Origin: Seriola aureovittata
Taxonomy: Eukaryota > Chordata > Actinopteri > Carangiformes > Carangidae
Assembly: GCF_021018895.1 (NCBI RefSeq)
Contig: NC_079364.1
Span: forward strand, 31,424,201 to 31,488,200
Length of the DNA stretch: 64,000 bases
Direction of reading: 5' to 3'
Position numbers and translations under genes: made by a program. Of the stretch, positions 24,779 through 36,548 are shown piece by piece (positions within the stretch are counted from its first letter, which is position 1; each line of letters starts with the position of its first letter). Under the pieces are notes generated by a model, which made no database searches, was not told where the DNA came from, and saw only the letters and a program-made list of their open reading frames with translations.

Positions 24779-24954
24779 CAGGGAAGAGGAAGGAGAAGAG
24801 GTCAAAGATAGCGGAGGAGGGTCGCGGCAAAAGAAACGCCATTCGCCTGCATGAAGCTTACACTGTGGAGACGGTGGTGGTGGCCGACTCGGACATGGTG
24901 CAGTACCACGGTGCTGAGGCCGCACAGAGGTTCCTGCTGACTGTCATGAACATG
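24779..24954 (+). CDS. adamts17: ADAMTS17 exon: maturation site and start of catalytic domain
   Basis: This 176-nt exon completes the split Ala codon (phase 1) and ends in phase 0 before GTAAGA. It encodes basic clusters KRKEKR and RGKR; the second, at 24823-24834, directly precedes NAIR and is the expected furin-type site that releases the mature enzyme. [20 protein letters not shown] and [12 protein letters not shown] follow, the first strand and helix of the reprolysin-type catalytic domain. The [12 protein letters not shown] segment distinguishes ADAMTS17 from ADAMTS19, which has a different sequence here. The acceptor is a tandem CAGCAG, so a form lacking the first Ala is possible. No frame defect is seen. 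Confidence 0.92.
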
Positions 24955-26963
24955 GTAAGAATCCCAAACACAAATGGAGTCCCGTAACTCAAATGACCTA
25001 TTTTTTGTTTTGTTTTCTTTTTAATCAAGTGTTGCACCACATTTCCTCTTCGTGTTTCCACAGACTGTGTTCTCTTGCTTAGTTGTAATGGAAGGATTGT
25101 AAAAAAAAGAGGGAATTTTGTACTAACTTGAAAGATACCTCCTTGATTTGTCTAACTCAGACTGCTTCGTTTTAAGATAGACCTGAACATTTCCTTTAAT
25201 CTACAAGTGTTGAGGTAATTCCCTCAGTAAAGTAATGATAGAGTTCCTGGAAAAGATGTGAAGCCCTAAAGCTGATCTGATCCAGACGATCATACACCTG
25301 GACGCTGTCAGAATCACATCAGCAGAATCACCAGGTTTCTCTCGGTCCATGGGAACATTACATCCCATATATGAAGCTAAACCAGGATACTGCTGTGCAT
25401 GTAAATGCACTCACTGTTGGTGCTGGATGTTTTGCACTAGTGATGGAGATGAGCCAGAACCACATCCCTATTTTGTCACCCATGCAGCCCTCTGTAACAA
25501 CAGCCTCGACCAGCCAACTGAATAAACCTGCTTAGTACTCAGCGCAGCACAGGGGAGCCTTCTGGCTTTGGCTCAGGCTCTGGAGGCCAGCACAGGGGGA
25601 GAGGAGACACATGCACAGTAGAAAGCTGGAGAGGACAGTGAAAAAGCTCTAACCTGTCTGCTGTTATATCAGCAGGGACACATTTCTTCAGGGCTGCAAC
25701 TCATAATCTTTTGCATCAAGGATTAAGCTATTATTACAATAGATCAACCAATTAGTCGACAAAGCGTTGGAAAACAGTAGAGAATGGAGAGCAGGGAGTG
25801 AAATATTGAAAATGACCTATGGCATCTTTGCTTTAATTATTTGTAATGAACTAATCATTTGCCACTCTTTCAGTTACAGTAGCTTCCAGTGTCAGAGCAG
25901 TATGACTGTAATGTGGCTGTAACCATATGTTATGGCTATTTATGTGAGGGCCAGTCTGAGTTTATTACCTTGGGAGTGAGTAAAACTGAAGGAGGACATT
26001 TAGACCAGTCTTCAAAGGGCTGTTTGAAGGTTAAGTCTTGGTTTTAGAGTTAGAGTTAGAATTAGGGTTAGGTAAGGATTGAGGGTTGGGGTGAGTAGGC
26101 ATTTCCAGGCTTCATTGGTGCTGTCCTGATGGTAATACCACACCTCATTTATAACTGTTGCATATGCACAAAACAGGGCCTAAAGGAAGCGCAGGCTTGA
26201 AACTCTGACTGACTGATATAATGATGCCTCTCACACATTAAATTTCATGCCGTATCACACGTTTCTTACAGATCCACTTTATCGTAAACTTTCAAATGAG
26301 CAGTGTTATTCGAGCATATGCTAATGAGCCATATCTATCTCGAAGGCACCTTTCAGTTGTAAAAGATTCAAGCCAACTCAAATCTAAAAGACTGCAGCTA
26401 CTGACACTGACAAGCCAAATGAAATGAGATGTGAGGATGACGGCAGGAATCAGAAAAGTCTGGCTTCTGTCCTTTTCACCACATTAACCAGGCTAACCGA
26501 TCAAATTATCATCATCAGTTGTAGAAATCAAAGATTGCAGAACAGGACGTCAATAGTTTTTAATAATATCTTCTAATACTATCACTGAGTTTTTAGTTTT
26601 CATAAAGCGTTCAAGGCGTCCACTTCCATGTTTGATCACTTTGTTTAATTTTGGATATTGTCCTGTTTGTTTCTTCAATGAGGGATTTACATTGATTCAT
26701 AGTAAATTGTGGAGTGTTTAAGTGAACTATGAGGGCACATTTTTAAGGTGATTGTGATCCGTAAAGGGAAATTGCGTGTGCACAGTTTTATAAGTGACTG
26801 CATTTTTGCTTTTTGTTTTTTGTGCACATGTACAATTTAAGTCTGGATCCTTTGCTCTGTGTTATAAATGAAGCACCAGCTTTCCTCAGAGAGACGCTCA
26901 GAGCCAGATGGAGGTTTATATGTTCCACACTGAGCAGTAGTGTTGTTGTTCCATCTCTTGCAG
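24955..26963 (+). other. adamts17: Intron (2.0 kb)
   Basis: It starts GTAAGA and ends CTCTTGCAG. It holds a hAT-like remnant at 25688-25800 and a short TTAGGG-like stretch near 26050-26080. The rest shows no gene or recognisable repeat. Confidence 0.88.
25688..25800 (+). mobile_element. Degenerate hAT-type terminus
   Basis: CAGGGCTGCAACTCATAATC is followed by AAGGATTAAGC, AATAGATCAACCAATTAGTCG and a GGAAAACAGT block. The same order occurs at one end of a common fish hAT family. No opposite end was found. Confidence 0.45.
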
Positions 26964-27047
26964 GTCTACAACATGTTCCACCACCAGAGTCTGGGAGTCA
27001 GAATCAACATTCGAGTCACCAAGCTGGTGTTGCTTCACAGCCGCCCA
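26964..27047 (+). CDS. adamts17: ADAMTS17 catalytic-domain exon (28 residues)
   Basis: An 84-nt exon, phase 0 at both ends, between CTCTTGCAG and GTAAGC. It encodes [18 protein letters not shown] and then [10 protein letters not shown]. This continues the catalytic-domain helix from the previous exon and supplies the next central beta strand of the metalloprotease fold. The residues closely follow ADAMTS17, with conservative exchanges such as I to V and K to R. Because its length is a multiple of three, skipping it would keep the frame but remove a core strand. Confidence 0.92.
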
Positions 27048-27563
27048 GTAAGCCCGACTTTTCACCCTCTTTGACCCCTCTTTAACTCTCTGTTGACCCT
27101 CACAACCTGACTGCCAGCAGATCCTAGACACACCCTGTGCTCATGTGTGCATTTGTGAGAGGAAGGTCATGACCCTCAGGAAAGAGATTTTCTTTTTTCC
27201 TTTAAAATGCTTTGTCCTGTGGATTCCAGAGTGAAGATTTTCTGTCCATAATAAAGATTCTAAGTAATTAGCATTTAAGATTGAACAAAATTAGTTCCTC
27301 CATTTCTTATTTCATCCACGTGTAGAGTTTTATCACATGCAATGCAAAGCATCCATCCAAATGTACTTGAATACTTTGGTCCAGAAGCAAGTGAAAACAC
27401 CAGAACAACAGGATCCACTGATATAGGACATACACAAATGATTTTAGCATCATATAACAGTAATTCTGTGACTCGTGAACAATGTGAATTAAAAGCTAAA
27501 GGAGACATTGTGACAGAGCAGCAGGACAGGATGAAGTTCATCTGCTCTGTATCTGCTCTCCAG
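27048..27563 (+). other. adamts17: Intron (516 bp)
   Basis: GTAAGC to GCTCTCCAG, the shortest intron in the window. I see no repeat or other gene in it. Confidence 0.88.
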
Positions 27564-27721
27564 GAGAAGCTGAGCGTGGGTCATCATGGAGAAAGGTCTC
27601 TGGAGAGCTTCTGTCACTGGCAGTATCAGGAGTTTGGGGGCCCACGGTACCTCGGCACCAACCACGTTCCTGGTGGGAGGGATGACATCCCACCAGTGGA
27701 TACAGCTGTGCTGGTCACCAG
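27564..27721 (+). CDS. adamts17: ADAMTS17 catalytic-domain exon
   Basis: A 158-nt exon, phase 0 to phase 2, between GCTCTCCAG and GTATGT. It encodes [20 protein letters not shown], then [32 protein letters not shown] and the first two bases of an Arg codon. The [15 protein letters not shown] block is the strongest family signature in the window: it is shared by ADAMTS17 and ADAMTS19, and the following YLG-NHVPGG segment points to ADAMTS17. The Cys is the first cysteine of the catalytic domain, and the VDTAVLVTR strand leads toward the active site. No stop or frameshift is present. Confidence 0.93.
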
Positions 27722-27836
27722 GTATGTAACTTCTTCAGATAAGTGAATGATAATGTACCATAAATGTATAAAATGTGATCTCAGCAATTGGACAGTTTAT
27801 TTTATCCTCGGTATGAAGAGGGGGGCTGCCACTTTT

Positions 27837-28295
27837 TCAGTCCTGTAGTCCTTTCATAGTCTGTCTGCTGCAGATGCTGCTTAATGGTTCTTGCTCGTGT
27901 CCAATGTTTTTGCTGCTCATTCTGATGATTTTGTTGAGAGGATGACGTGGGATGTTACTCAGAGCGCTAAAGCAGGCTGCCATGTTGTAGGTGATGATGG
28001 ATTCAGTGAAGCACCTGTAGAGAACTGTTTGGTGGAACTGGAGCTTGTGGAGTTTCCTCAGAAAGACATTTGGAAAAGATGGTTTGAAGGTGAGTTTGTG
28101 GTCAGTTGTGGTGCCGAGGTATTTGCATGCCTCCACTCTCTCTATAGCCTGGCCACTGACCACCAGTGTAGGGATGTTAAACTGTTCATGGTGAAAGTCA
28201 ATGACCAGCTTCTTGGTCTTGGAGGCGTTGAGATTAAAACAATTCTCCTTACAGGACGTGGAGAATATGTCCATCTCAGCTTGTATTTTGGTTGA
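27837..28295 (-). mobile_element. Antisense LINE fragment (C-terminal part of RT region)
   Basis: The minus strand has one open stretch of about 145 codons. It contains NCFNLNASKTKKLVIDFHHE, QAIERVEACKYLGTTTDHKL, FLRKLHKLQFHQTVLYRCFT and HPLNKIIRMSSKNIGHEQ. This corresponds to the segment after the catalytic motifs of Rex1/CR1-like teleost RTs: the N-x-SKTK block, the KYLG motif and the thumb. The catalytic YADD part is missing on the 5' side, and the element stops near LQD. Only a fragment is present although the frame is still open. Confidence 0.8.
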
Positions 28296-28969
28296 TTTGT
28301 TTGTTTTTTTCTATTTTTTCCACGCATGAACAGGGATTTGGTGGAAGAATTATTCAGATCCATCACTTAAAGGCACAGACATCTACATCCAAGGAAACAA
28401 AACTTGGCATTTAATGTTCATTTGTGCAAGAAAAGTAGTAACAAATGGTTGACGCTTGCAGATTTCTGCAGTGTAATGAACGATATGACAAAGACACACC
28501 TTAGTTTTCATTGACTGATTCTTCTGCAGGAGAAAGAGACACATTTCTCTGCATGTTGACAGGAAATGCAACTCTGTGATGTCACATTCTTTTGATTTTT
28601 GTGTTGTTTTTTTACCCGGGGAGTCAAAGAGGGATCAAAGGAATCCTTTTGTTTAAATGAGTACTCATGTCTTCTGATTCTATCTTGTCTCCTTTTACTG
28701 TGAGGAGAGGGATAAGGGCATGGGCACTGTGGCCTTTTGTTCTTGAGGTGGTTTGTTATGAACCTGATCTGCCTTCCCGTCTCTGCTCCCCCGCCCCCAC
28801 CTCTGTCATGAGGCTTCCTCTGTGAGGACAGGAGCAGTCAGGATCAGCATCTGCTGGAAGGGAAGGAGCAGGATGCTGCCAGCAGCAGTCAGGCTGACAG
28901 TGAGGCAGCATGCAGGCAAATTAAGCACATTGCTCTCAGGTTTCCTGCAGCGCATGGCTGCTCAGCGTC

Positions 28970-28971
<2 letters not shown>

Positions 28972-29006
<35 letters not shown>
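28972..29006 (+). repeat. (TG)n microsatellite
   Basis: About 17 perfect TG units. Confidence 0.95.
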
Positions 29007-29007
<1 letters not shown>

Positions 29008-29503
29008 CTGTATTGCTGTAATCTGCCACAGTTTGTGGACAGCCCATGTAGATGATATGCCTGCAGCACGTCTCTTACATCTTATTAACAACCTCCTGGA
29101 AGGAAATAACAAGATATTTGATATTGGTGATCGTTTGATTTCATGTCACTCACATAAAACATACAGATACCAGGCTACAAGAGATCAGACCTGTGCTTTT
29201 ACAACAAAAAACCTTCGACTTTGTTTGATGAAAGGTTGATATTTTAAAAAAACTAAACAAAAAAACCTACTTTTCAAAATGTTGTTGGAGATACCACGTC
29301 ACATTTGTACACTTGCACTCTCAGAACACTGGGAACTACTCAGTACAACCCCTGTGTGGTTGGTGGACACAGATTGCCATGGTGTTGATCCTTTAATCTC
29401 ACTCTTGGAAAGAAAGTGAATAAGTACATCTCCCAAAATGTTCGACTGTTCCTCTGAGTGTTCCAGCCACTTCTGTATGTGGAGGCAGATGCAAGTTGAT
29501 TAG

Positions 29504-29563
29504 TCCATCCATCCATCCATTCATCCATCCATCCATCCATCCATCCATCCATCCATCCATCCA
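29504..29563 (+). repeat. (CATC)n microsatellite
   Basis: About 14 CCAT units with one TCAT variant. Confidence 0.95.
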
Positions 29564-29699
29564 TTACAGTTCTTAAGCTGCATGGTATAAAGACCTTATT
29601 ATGACAAAGATTTCTGCTTCGTAGGTTGATTATCTGGAGCTCCATGAACTCAATGGTTCATTGAAGTTATAAAAACGTGTTCCATGGAATGAAAACATG

Positions 29700-30240
29700 G
29701 ACTACACACCTGTTTATTCATCTAATTATTCAACCAGCCAATCATGTGGCAGCAGTTCAATGTGTAAAATCCTGCAGGAACAGGTGAGGAGCTTCAGTTA
29801 ATGTTCACACATTAAACATCAGAATGAGGAAAAATGTGATCTTAGTGACTTTGATTGTGACATGATTGTTGGTGTCAGATGCTGGTTTGAGCAGCTCTGT
29901 GGAGGAAAACAGCTTGTTGATGAGAGAGGTCTGGTTGAGACTAGCTGAAGCTGACAGAGCAGCTACAGTCACTCAGATAACCACTCTTTGCAACTGTGGT
30001 GAGCAGTAACGCATCAGAGTGAACAACACGTCCAACCTTGATGTGGATGGACCACAACAGCAGAAAACCAAGTCAGGTTCCACTTCCTGTCACCAAGACC
30101 AGAGACCTGAGGCTGCAGTGGATACAGACTCACCAATACTGGACAGATGAAAACTGGGCCCCTTAAACCTGGTTCATGAAAATGTGGCCCCCCAGATCTG
30201 AATCCAGTAGATCACCTTTGGGTGTTCAGAAGGGGGTTTT
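29700..30240 (+). mobile_element. Internally deleted Tc1-like transposase remnant
   Basis: Scattered frames give SDFDCDMIVGVRCWFEQL-like, TVTQITTLCNCG, LQWIQTHQYWTDENW and, after an abrupt join near 30175, DLNPVDHLWVFRR. In intact Tc1 transposases the WTxxxW segment lies just before the first catalytic Asp, and DLNPxEHLW carries the third catalytic residue. So the whole first and second Asp region has been deleted, and the third acidic position reads Asp. Upstream, the CCAATCATGTGGCAGCA block is the untranslated leader of a common fish Tc1 family. It is non-functional. Confidence 0.7.
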
Positions 30241-33200
30241 GAGTGCCTCCAGTGTTTAAATTGGCACACCGCATGTATTGTTGCTTTTTTTCACCGTTTT
30301 GGCCTTTTGTCCACATGAAGTCAGGATCCTTCTTCTTTTCAAAAACACTCTGCAAAGTGAATAAATGCTGCTGTGCTCTGACACAGTCACAGGTTGTATG
30401 CTCTGAAGACTGAAGCCTCCCATTAGTTACATCTACCTTTCTTTGTTAAAACTTAAATATCAATATAATATACACACAACACAACTGTTATCATGAAGTA
30501 TTAGGCTATTCTTTGTGATTATTTTGCCAGATTTCACCATAATCATATCGATGTGATCGTTGTGTCATTGCAGCAACAGTGTTCACCTGGTTAACAGGTG
30601 CTGTGTAAACACTGCAAAATCAGCTATTACATTATATTTAAGTCTGTTCAGTTCAACAGAAACATTCTGCAATGAGAAAATGTCTGTCTGTGATGGCAGT
30701 TTTGTTGTTTGCTGACTCAAAGACGATGAGAGAGAGAGCAGGTTCAGATGTTTTCCTGTTGTTCAGGGTGGATCTCAGTGTATGTCCTAACTGGCCACAA
30801 ATTGTCTTAGCAATGCTCACGTTGTTGTTCACTGTGACAACGATTAAAAGACTCTCCCTTGTCGAAAACTGAATAATTCTTGTGACTAACATTATGCAGG
30901 ATACAAAACAGAGTCCCTAAAAAATGAAAGTCCTCTCACCCAGTGAGAGGGAAAACGCAGCTTTGCAACAGTGATGATTTGGCGCCGTCACAGCAGTAAA
31001 AAGTGAAACTCTGATCACTGTTACAGAGCTGCAGATGCTGCTGACACAGTATCCAGTCCTACTTAGCTGTTAGGCTTTGTTGAGCCGTGGGTGTCATGAC
31101 AATGAATACAGGTTCAGCAATGAGTCACTGACCCTATAAGCACAGAGGTTACTGGAGGAAATGTATATAACAAACGTGGTGCAGAGTTGGCCCAGAAATT
31201 CAAATGGCAGCTGTATTTGTTGTAATCAGACAAACACCTTTATCAACATTTACTTCTGTTTCACTTTTTAAACTTGTCTCCTCTGATTAAATTAATGTTC
31301 CTCAGCCAGCTGACAAGTGACCACACTGAAAAATTAGGTTTTATTCCAGTTATGAAGAGCCAGAGTAAAGAGTAATGGATGAATTTTGCCAGCACCTGTT
31401 ATCCACAGTTAGTAGCCTGCACTGATGGCCTTTCCTTTAACCTGTTGACTGTCTTTATGGCCATCTGAAGACCTCTATATCTGCTAATAATTCTCTCATG
31501 AGTTTCCACCAATCCTCTCCTGATGTCTCCATCCAAACGCACCATTTTTGCAGGCAACAACTGCTTGTGCCATCTTTATTTCAATGGGTCTGGCCAAGGC
31601 AGAATGTAGAGATAAAGTAGAATCATGCTGTTCATACAACTCAAACTAGCAGTGTTATTTTACAAAATTCTTAAAGTTCTTAAACAGCAAATCTCCACAC
31701 CCACAAGTGTAGGAAAACTCTCCCCAGGAGTCTCAAACTGTCAGTGTATCATGGTGGGGAAACCAGTGGGGATTGTTGCTGTCTGTGCATGAAAATAAAT
31801 ATAATAAATATAAATGAATTTTTTTAGCAGCTTTGCCAGCACCTCCTAAAAATGTCATCAGCTGCTGTTAACTGCCGACATATTTTTTTCTTTACTTTTA
31901 TCACGTATATTTGGTTCACACTAACTGTAGGAACAGCGGCATTTCCTTTTTAATACTGACTGGCACATTTGTATACACTAGCAGCACCAGGCAATATGTG
32001 ATAGCTGATCAATTTGAGATGTGCATTTTAATTTATAATAAATCAGTGTCTCTACTTGTTCATTTATTTAAGAAATTGTTCCCACTCATTATAATGCGTG
32101 TTTTTCTGTGTGTGGGATCATGTATCAGCTCAGACTCGTTATCACTGAAGCTCCTGTTTGAACTCAGTCCAACCTTCTACACCAGCTGTCTGGAGTGTTT
32201 GTGAGAGGAAGCGTCCTCCACAGTGATCCCTTTATGTCCTGCTTCAAAACTTTGCATCCTCCTGAGAAGGCAAACAGCTCCGTGTCACCATGTCCTCTTA
32301 ATGCTGACTGAAACCTCACGGCAGGCTCTCGCTGCTCCTCACAGCTCACAGCTCCATTACGGGGCCTGCAGGCTTCATTCATTGTGTAATTCTGTCCTGT
32401 TACTGAACATCAATGGTTATTACCGAAGTGGTGAAAGTCGGGTTGATTAGTCAAGGTCCAACAAGTAATTGCCACTTGACCAAGTCATGGCATGAATTAA
32501 TGACTTTGGGCCTTTTTCTCCCAGATTTAAATTCTCCCTCTGTTGACCTGGAGAGGATGTAGACTAGCTCTAGACACAGAGTCATGGGATTGACAAAAAG
32601 TATGAGACCAGGTGAAAAAGACAAGAAATAACTGCAGTTTCGACAAGACAGTTTTGCTAGTTCATCGTTTGCATCATTAGATATTTATATATTTTCACAA
32701 TTGAGTGTGTGGACCACCTCTTTACCTCTTTACCGGCCCCTTTACAACCACCATTGCCAGGTCAGGGCCAGGTTCTGGTCGTTCCAAAAACCTATAACAA
32801 TTAACTCAATACTCAAAATTTACACAGCATCACATTTCATCAATCACACACATGTTGACAACCAGGTCTTGTTGAGGTCTGGTTCCCAGAGGCCGACCTG
32901 CAGCTGTTCACACCTAGCTGAGGACTCCCACATGTCAGTGGGAGCCTCTCCTCCTCCACTGTTGTAGCTGTGGTGCTAGCAAACTCAGCATTGCCCACGG
33001 TCGTAAAAACCTGTGGCTTTAAATGTTTATGACTCCAGAGTTTTCCCCCCGCACCTGGCCTATCATCTGGCAAGGGAGTGGTGTAGTTGGAGTGTTTTGA
33101 TAAGCGCGGCCAGTTACGCTTAATCACAACAGATTAAAGCCGTGAAGTACTGTGTGTTACCTTGAAGGCCACACATGAAAAAACGCAGGATTGTCTGTCA

Positions 33201-33589
33201 CAAAAGTTGAACCAGGTTCAACGCAGTGTCACATTACGTTGATTAACTGTGGAACTGCAGATTGAACAGGGCCAGATTCAGAATGCTACATAGCGCTCAC
33301 AATTGCTGCAATGGCTGGTGTGTAGGGAAGGTGGCATTTAACAGAATACATAAATGTGTCCCTGGCTTATCCCTGTCTTTGAAGAGATCAAGGGCTTGGT
33401 GCCATGACCAAATCAGTGAAATGAGAGCTTGGAGCTAACTTACATACTTTCTTACATCTACTTACATCACTATATGCATGTGTTTCCATTTACACCATAT
33501 ATGCCAAGGGCAGAACCCTGGCAATATAAAACATTTCTTTGTTGTGACAATGTTGAAGTCCACTTTTAACTATATCTGAATATTGCATT

Positions 33590-35118
33590 TTAAATAGAAA
33601 ATATAGTCAAGACATTGACAAGGTTAGAAATAATGATTTTTATTTGAAATAATAATTTTCTCCTTCAAACTTTGCTTTCGTCAAAGAATGCTCTATTTGC
33701 AGCAATTACAGCATTGCAGACCTTTGGCATTCTAGCTGTTAATTTGTTGAAGTAATCCGGAGAAATTTCACCCCACGCTTCCAGAAGCCCCTCCCACAAG
33801 TTGGATTGGCTTGATGGGCACTTCTTGCGTACCATACGGTTAAGCTGCTCCCACAACAGCTTAATGGGGTTGAGATTTGGTGTCTGCGCTGGCCACTCCA
33901 TTACAGATAGAATACCGGCTGCCTGCTTCTTCGCTAAATAGTTCTTGCATAATTTGGAGGTGTGCTTTGGGTCATTGTCCTGTTGTAGGAGGAAATTGGC
34001 TCCAATCAAGCGCTGTCCACAGGGTATGGCATGGTGTTGCAAAATGGAGTGATAGCCTTCCTTATTCAAAATCCCTTTTACCTTGTACAAATCTCCCACT
34101 TTACCAGCACCAAAGCAACCCCAGACCATCACATTACCTCCACCATGCTTGACAGATGGCGTCAGGCACTCTTCCAGCATCTTTTCAGTTGTTCTGCGTC
34201 TCACAAATGTTCTTCTGTGTGATCCAAACACCTCAAACTTCGATTCGTCTGTCCATAACACTTTTTCCAATCGTCCTCTGTCCAATGTCTGTGTTCTTTT
34301 GCCCATATTAATCTTTTCCTTTTATTGGCCAGTCTCAGATATGGCTTTTTCTTTGCCACTCTGCCCTGAAGGCCAGCATCCCGGAGTCGCCTCTTCACTG
34401 TAGATGTTGACACTGGTGTTTTGTGGGCACTATTTAATGAAGCTGCTGGTTGAGGACCTGTGAGGCGGCTATTTCTCAAACTAGAGACTCTAATGTATTT
34501 GTCTTCTTGCTCAGTTGTGCAGCAGGGCGTCCCACTTCTCTTTCTACTCTGGTTAGAGCCTGTTTGTGCTGTTCTCTGAAGGGAGTAGTACACACCGTTG
34601 TAGGAAATCTTCAGTTTCTTGGCAATTTCTCGCATGGAAAAGCCTTCATTTCTAAGAACAAGAATAGACTGTCGAGTTTCATATGAAAGTTCTCTTTTTC
34701 TAGCCATTTTGAGAGTTTAATCGAACCCACAAATGTGATACTCCAGATTCTCAACTAGCTCAAAGGAAGGTCAGTTTTATAGCTTCTCTAACCAGCAAAA
34801 CTGTTTTCAGCTGTGCTAACATAATTGCACAAGGGTTTTCAAGGGGTGTCTAATCATCAATTAGCCTTCTAACGCAATTAGCAAACACAATGTACCATTA
34901 GAACACTGGAGTGATGGTTGCTGGAAATGGGCCTCTATACACCTATGTAGATATTGCATTAAAAACCAGACGTTTGCAGCTAGAATAGTCATTTACCACA
35001 TTAACAATGTTTAAAGTGTATTTCTGATTAGTTTAATGTTATCTTCATTGAAAAAACAGTGCTTTTCTTTCAAAAATAAGGAAATTTCTAAGTGACCCCA
35101 AACTTTTGAACAGTAGTG
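33590..35118 (-). mobile_element. Tc1-like DNA transposon, left-truncated
   Basis: The right (5') end has an intact terminus reading outward AGTGACCCCAAACTTTTG then AACAGTAGTG next to TA, and a leader of about 410 bp precedes the transposase start. On the left, similarity to the family ends roughly 75 bases after the transposase stop, with no inverted copy of the terminus anywhere in 33400-33660. With one end missing and a defective transposase, the copy cannot move by itself. The left boundary is approximate. Confidence 0.85.
33665..34707 (-). pseudogene. Tc1-like transposase, frameshifted, catalytic Glu replaced by Lys
   Basis: The start codon is at 34705-34707. Residues 1-155 include the N-terminal helix-turn-helix (RNEGFSMREIAKKLKISYNG), a TTEQEDKYIR segment and RHWTEDDW. 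The frame is then lost at a T run (34262-34266, an A run on the coding strand) that fits a one-base loss. The other frame continues with VLWTDESKFEVFG (first Asp), GGGNVMVWGCF, LLQQDNDPKHTSK (second Asp), NLNPIKLLWEQL and the C-terminal FDESKV. In place of the third catalytic residue (NPIE in the family) this copy reads NPIK, codon at 33860-33862. There are 38 residues between the second Asp and this position, instead of the 34 usual in Tc1. Confidence 0.88.
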
Positions 35119-35447
35119 TATATATATATATATGTATATGATAATCAAATGTCAGCATTCTAGAAAATCTCAGTTGTCTGCTACTGTGGTGAAAGGAAGG
35201 ACTGACATTATTGTATAACCTTTTTAAATTAGTATTAGTAGCAACCTCCATTTGGGGGGTGAAGTGTTCATTGAAAGCATCTTAGCTAGTGAGTTTTACT
35301 ATTTCCCATCCGGGACCAGAACTTTAAATGAAGGTAGTGAACTCTCTACAGAAGTCTGAACTGGGCTGAATTAAGTTCTACAGCAACTTGTGAAACCAGT
35401 GATGTGTTCATACTTATATTTCTAATCCCTTATTACATTAAATGACA

Positions 35448-35801
35448 TTAAAGAAGCTATTTGTAAGTTTTGCTATTGCTACATAGCTAACATTAGCATT
35501 AACAGCTGTTTACCTACAAGTCTGGGAGAAACGTGAGTTCAGCATCAAACTTAATTCCTTTACTCACCAACAGCTGTCTCCGTAGGTGGAAGCAATCACC
35601 AATGTTGACTCTTGTATCATCATCATCTTTTCTTGCTAACTAGCTAGCCCCGGCACCGTCTCATCACTTTCCGATAGCGACTCACTGTAGCCTCCAATCT
35701 GCCTTGAAGATGTAGCACAACTACGAAGCTCTTGTCAAGCAACAGTCACCGCCACCCGCTTTCGGCAGGGAATTATGTTTGGTGATTTGTAGCCCCTTTA
35801 A
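35448..35801. mobile_element. TTAA-flanked MITE, copy 1
   Basis: It begins TTAAAGAAGCTATTTGTAAG and ends TGATTTGTAGCCCCTTTAA. The reverse complement of the end starts TTAAAGGGGCTA, so the termini are short inverted repeats with TTAA at both outer edges. The middle shares long blocks with copies 2 and 3 (TCAGCATCAAAC, CAACAGCTGTCTCC, CTAGCTAGCCCCGGC, TGACTC-like and GAAGATGTAG). A TTAA target is typical of piggyBac elements, so it may be a piggyBac-type MITE. It has no coding capacity. Confidence 0.65.
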
Positions 35802-36548
35802 AACTGCAGGCCACAGGACTAATTTAACCTTATTTCCCAACAGTACCTTCAAGAAACCTGCACTTATGGGTCCTCCATGGTTACTTTAACCCCCAAAATA
35901 TCTGGAGAACGATAAAAGTTCCTGTAACGACGTAACTAAGACCAACATCTTTTAGCCAATAGGAAGACTGTACATGTCAAGAAAACTTTCCTGGGGAATT
36001 TTACCTTATAAATGTATGAATGTTCCTTTACCATTGGTTTTGGTCTTTACCTGAAGAGTCAAGGATAACCTTGCTCTGAAGTGCGATTCAGTCAGCCTGG
36101 GGCAAGAAGTGGGAGTTTCCCATAATCAAAATTTTAAGTGTAACTGGGAGCCCAAAGCTACTCTTCTCTCTTTTGGGTCTCGTTTTTCCATTCTTCACAC
36201 AACCACCTCTGACACTGTCAGTGTTTACAACTGTAAATATGTTTACAACACCGTGAATGTTTTCCAGGAGAGACTGTTGGAAATTTTTTGCTGTTGTACC
36301 CATATTTCGAAACGATTATTGCGTCTCGCCCTTCTCTATGACAGCTGGCTTTTCACCACACCTTCCAGCGTGGTTGTTCAGAAGAGCTATAAACACTATT
36401 TTTCCATTCCATATAGTTGGTTACCTGGTTGTTTTTCAGCATAACCCTTGCCCGAGAGTCTTGTCTGTGTGGTTGGATTCTACATGAATGGTTGTCTAAT
36501 TTTCAATAGATAGACAGTAAAATAAACTCTGCCTTTTTTCCTTTTCAG

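Larger units (their letters stand above)
27722..36548 (+). other. adamts17: Intron (8.8 kb)
   Basis: GTATGT to CTTTTCAG. It contains an antisense LINE fragment starting 115 bases after the donor, TG and CATC microsatellites, two Tc1-like elements and one TTAA-flanked MITE. I see nothing recognisable in 28296-28971, 30241-33589 and 35802-36548. A short (TA)n lies at 35118-35140, immediately outside the Tc1-like terminus. Confidence 0.88.

Noticed and set aside
26046..26080. Interstitial telomeric repeat
   Set aside because: Only one exact TTAGGG with diverged neighbours; too short and impure to support.
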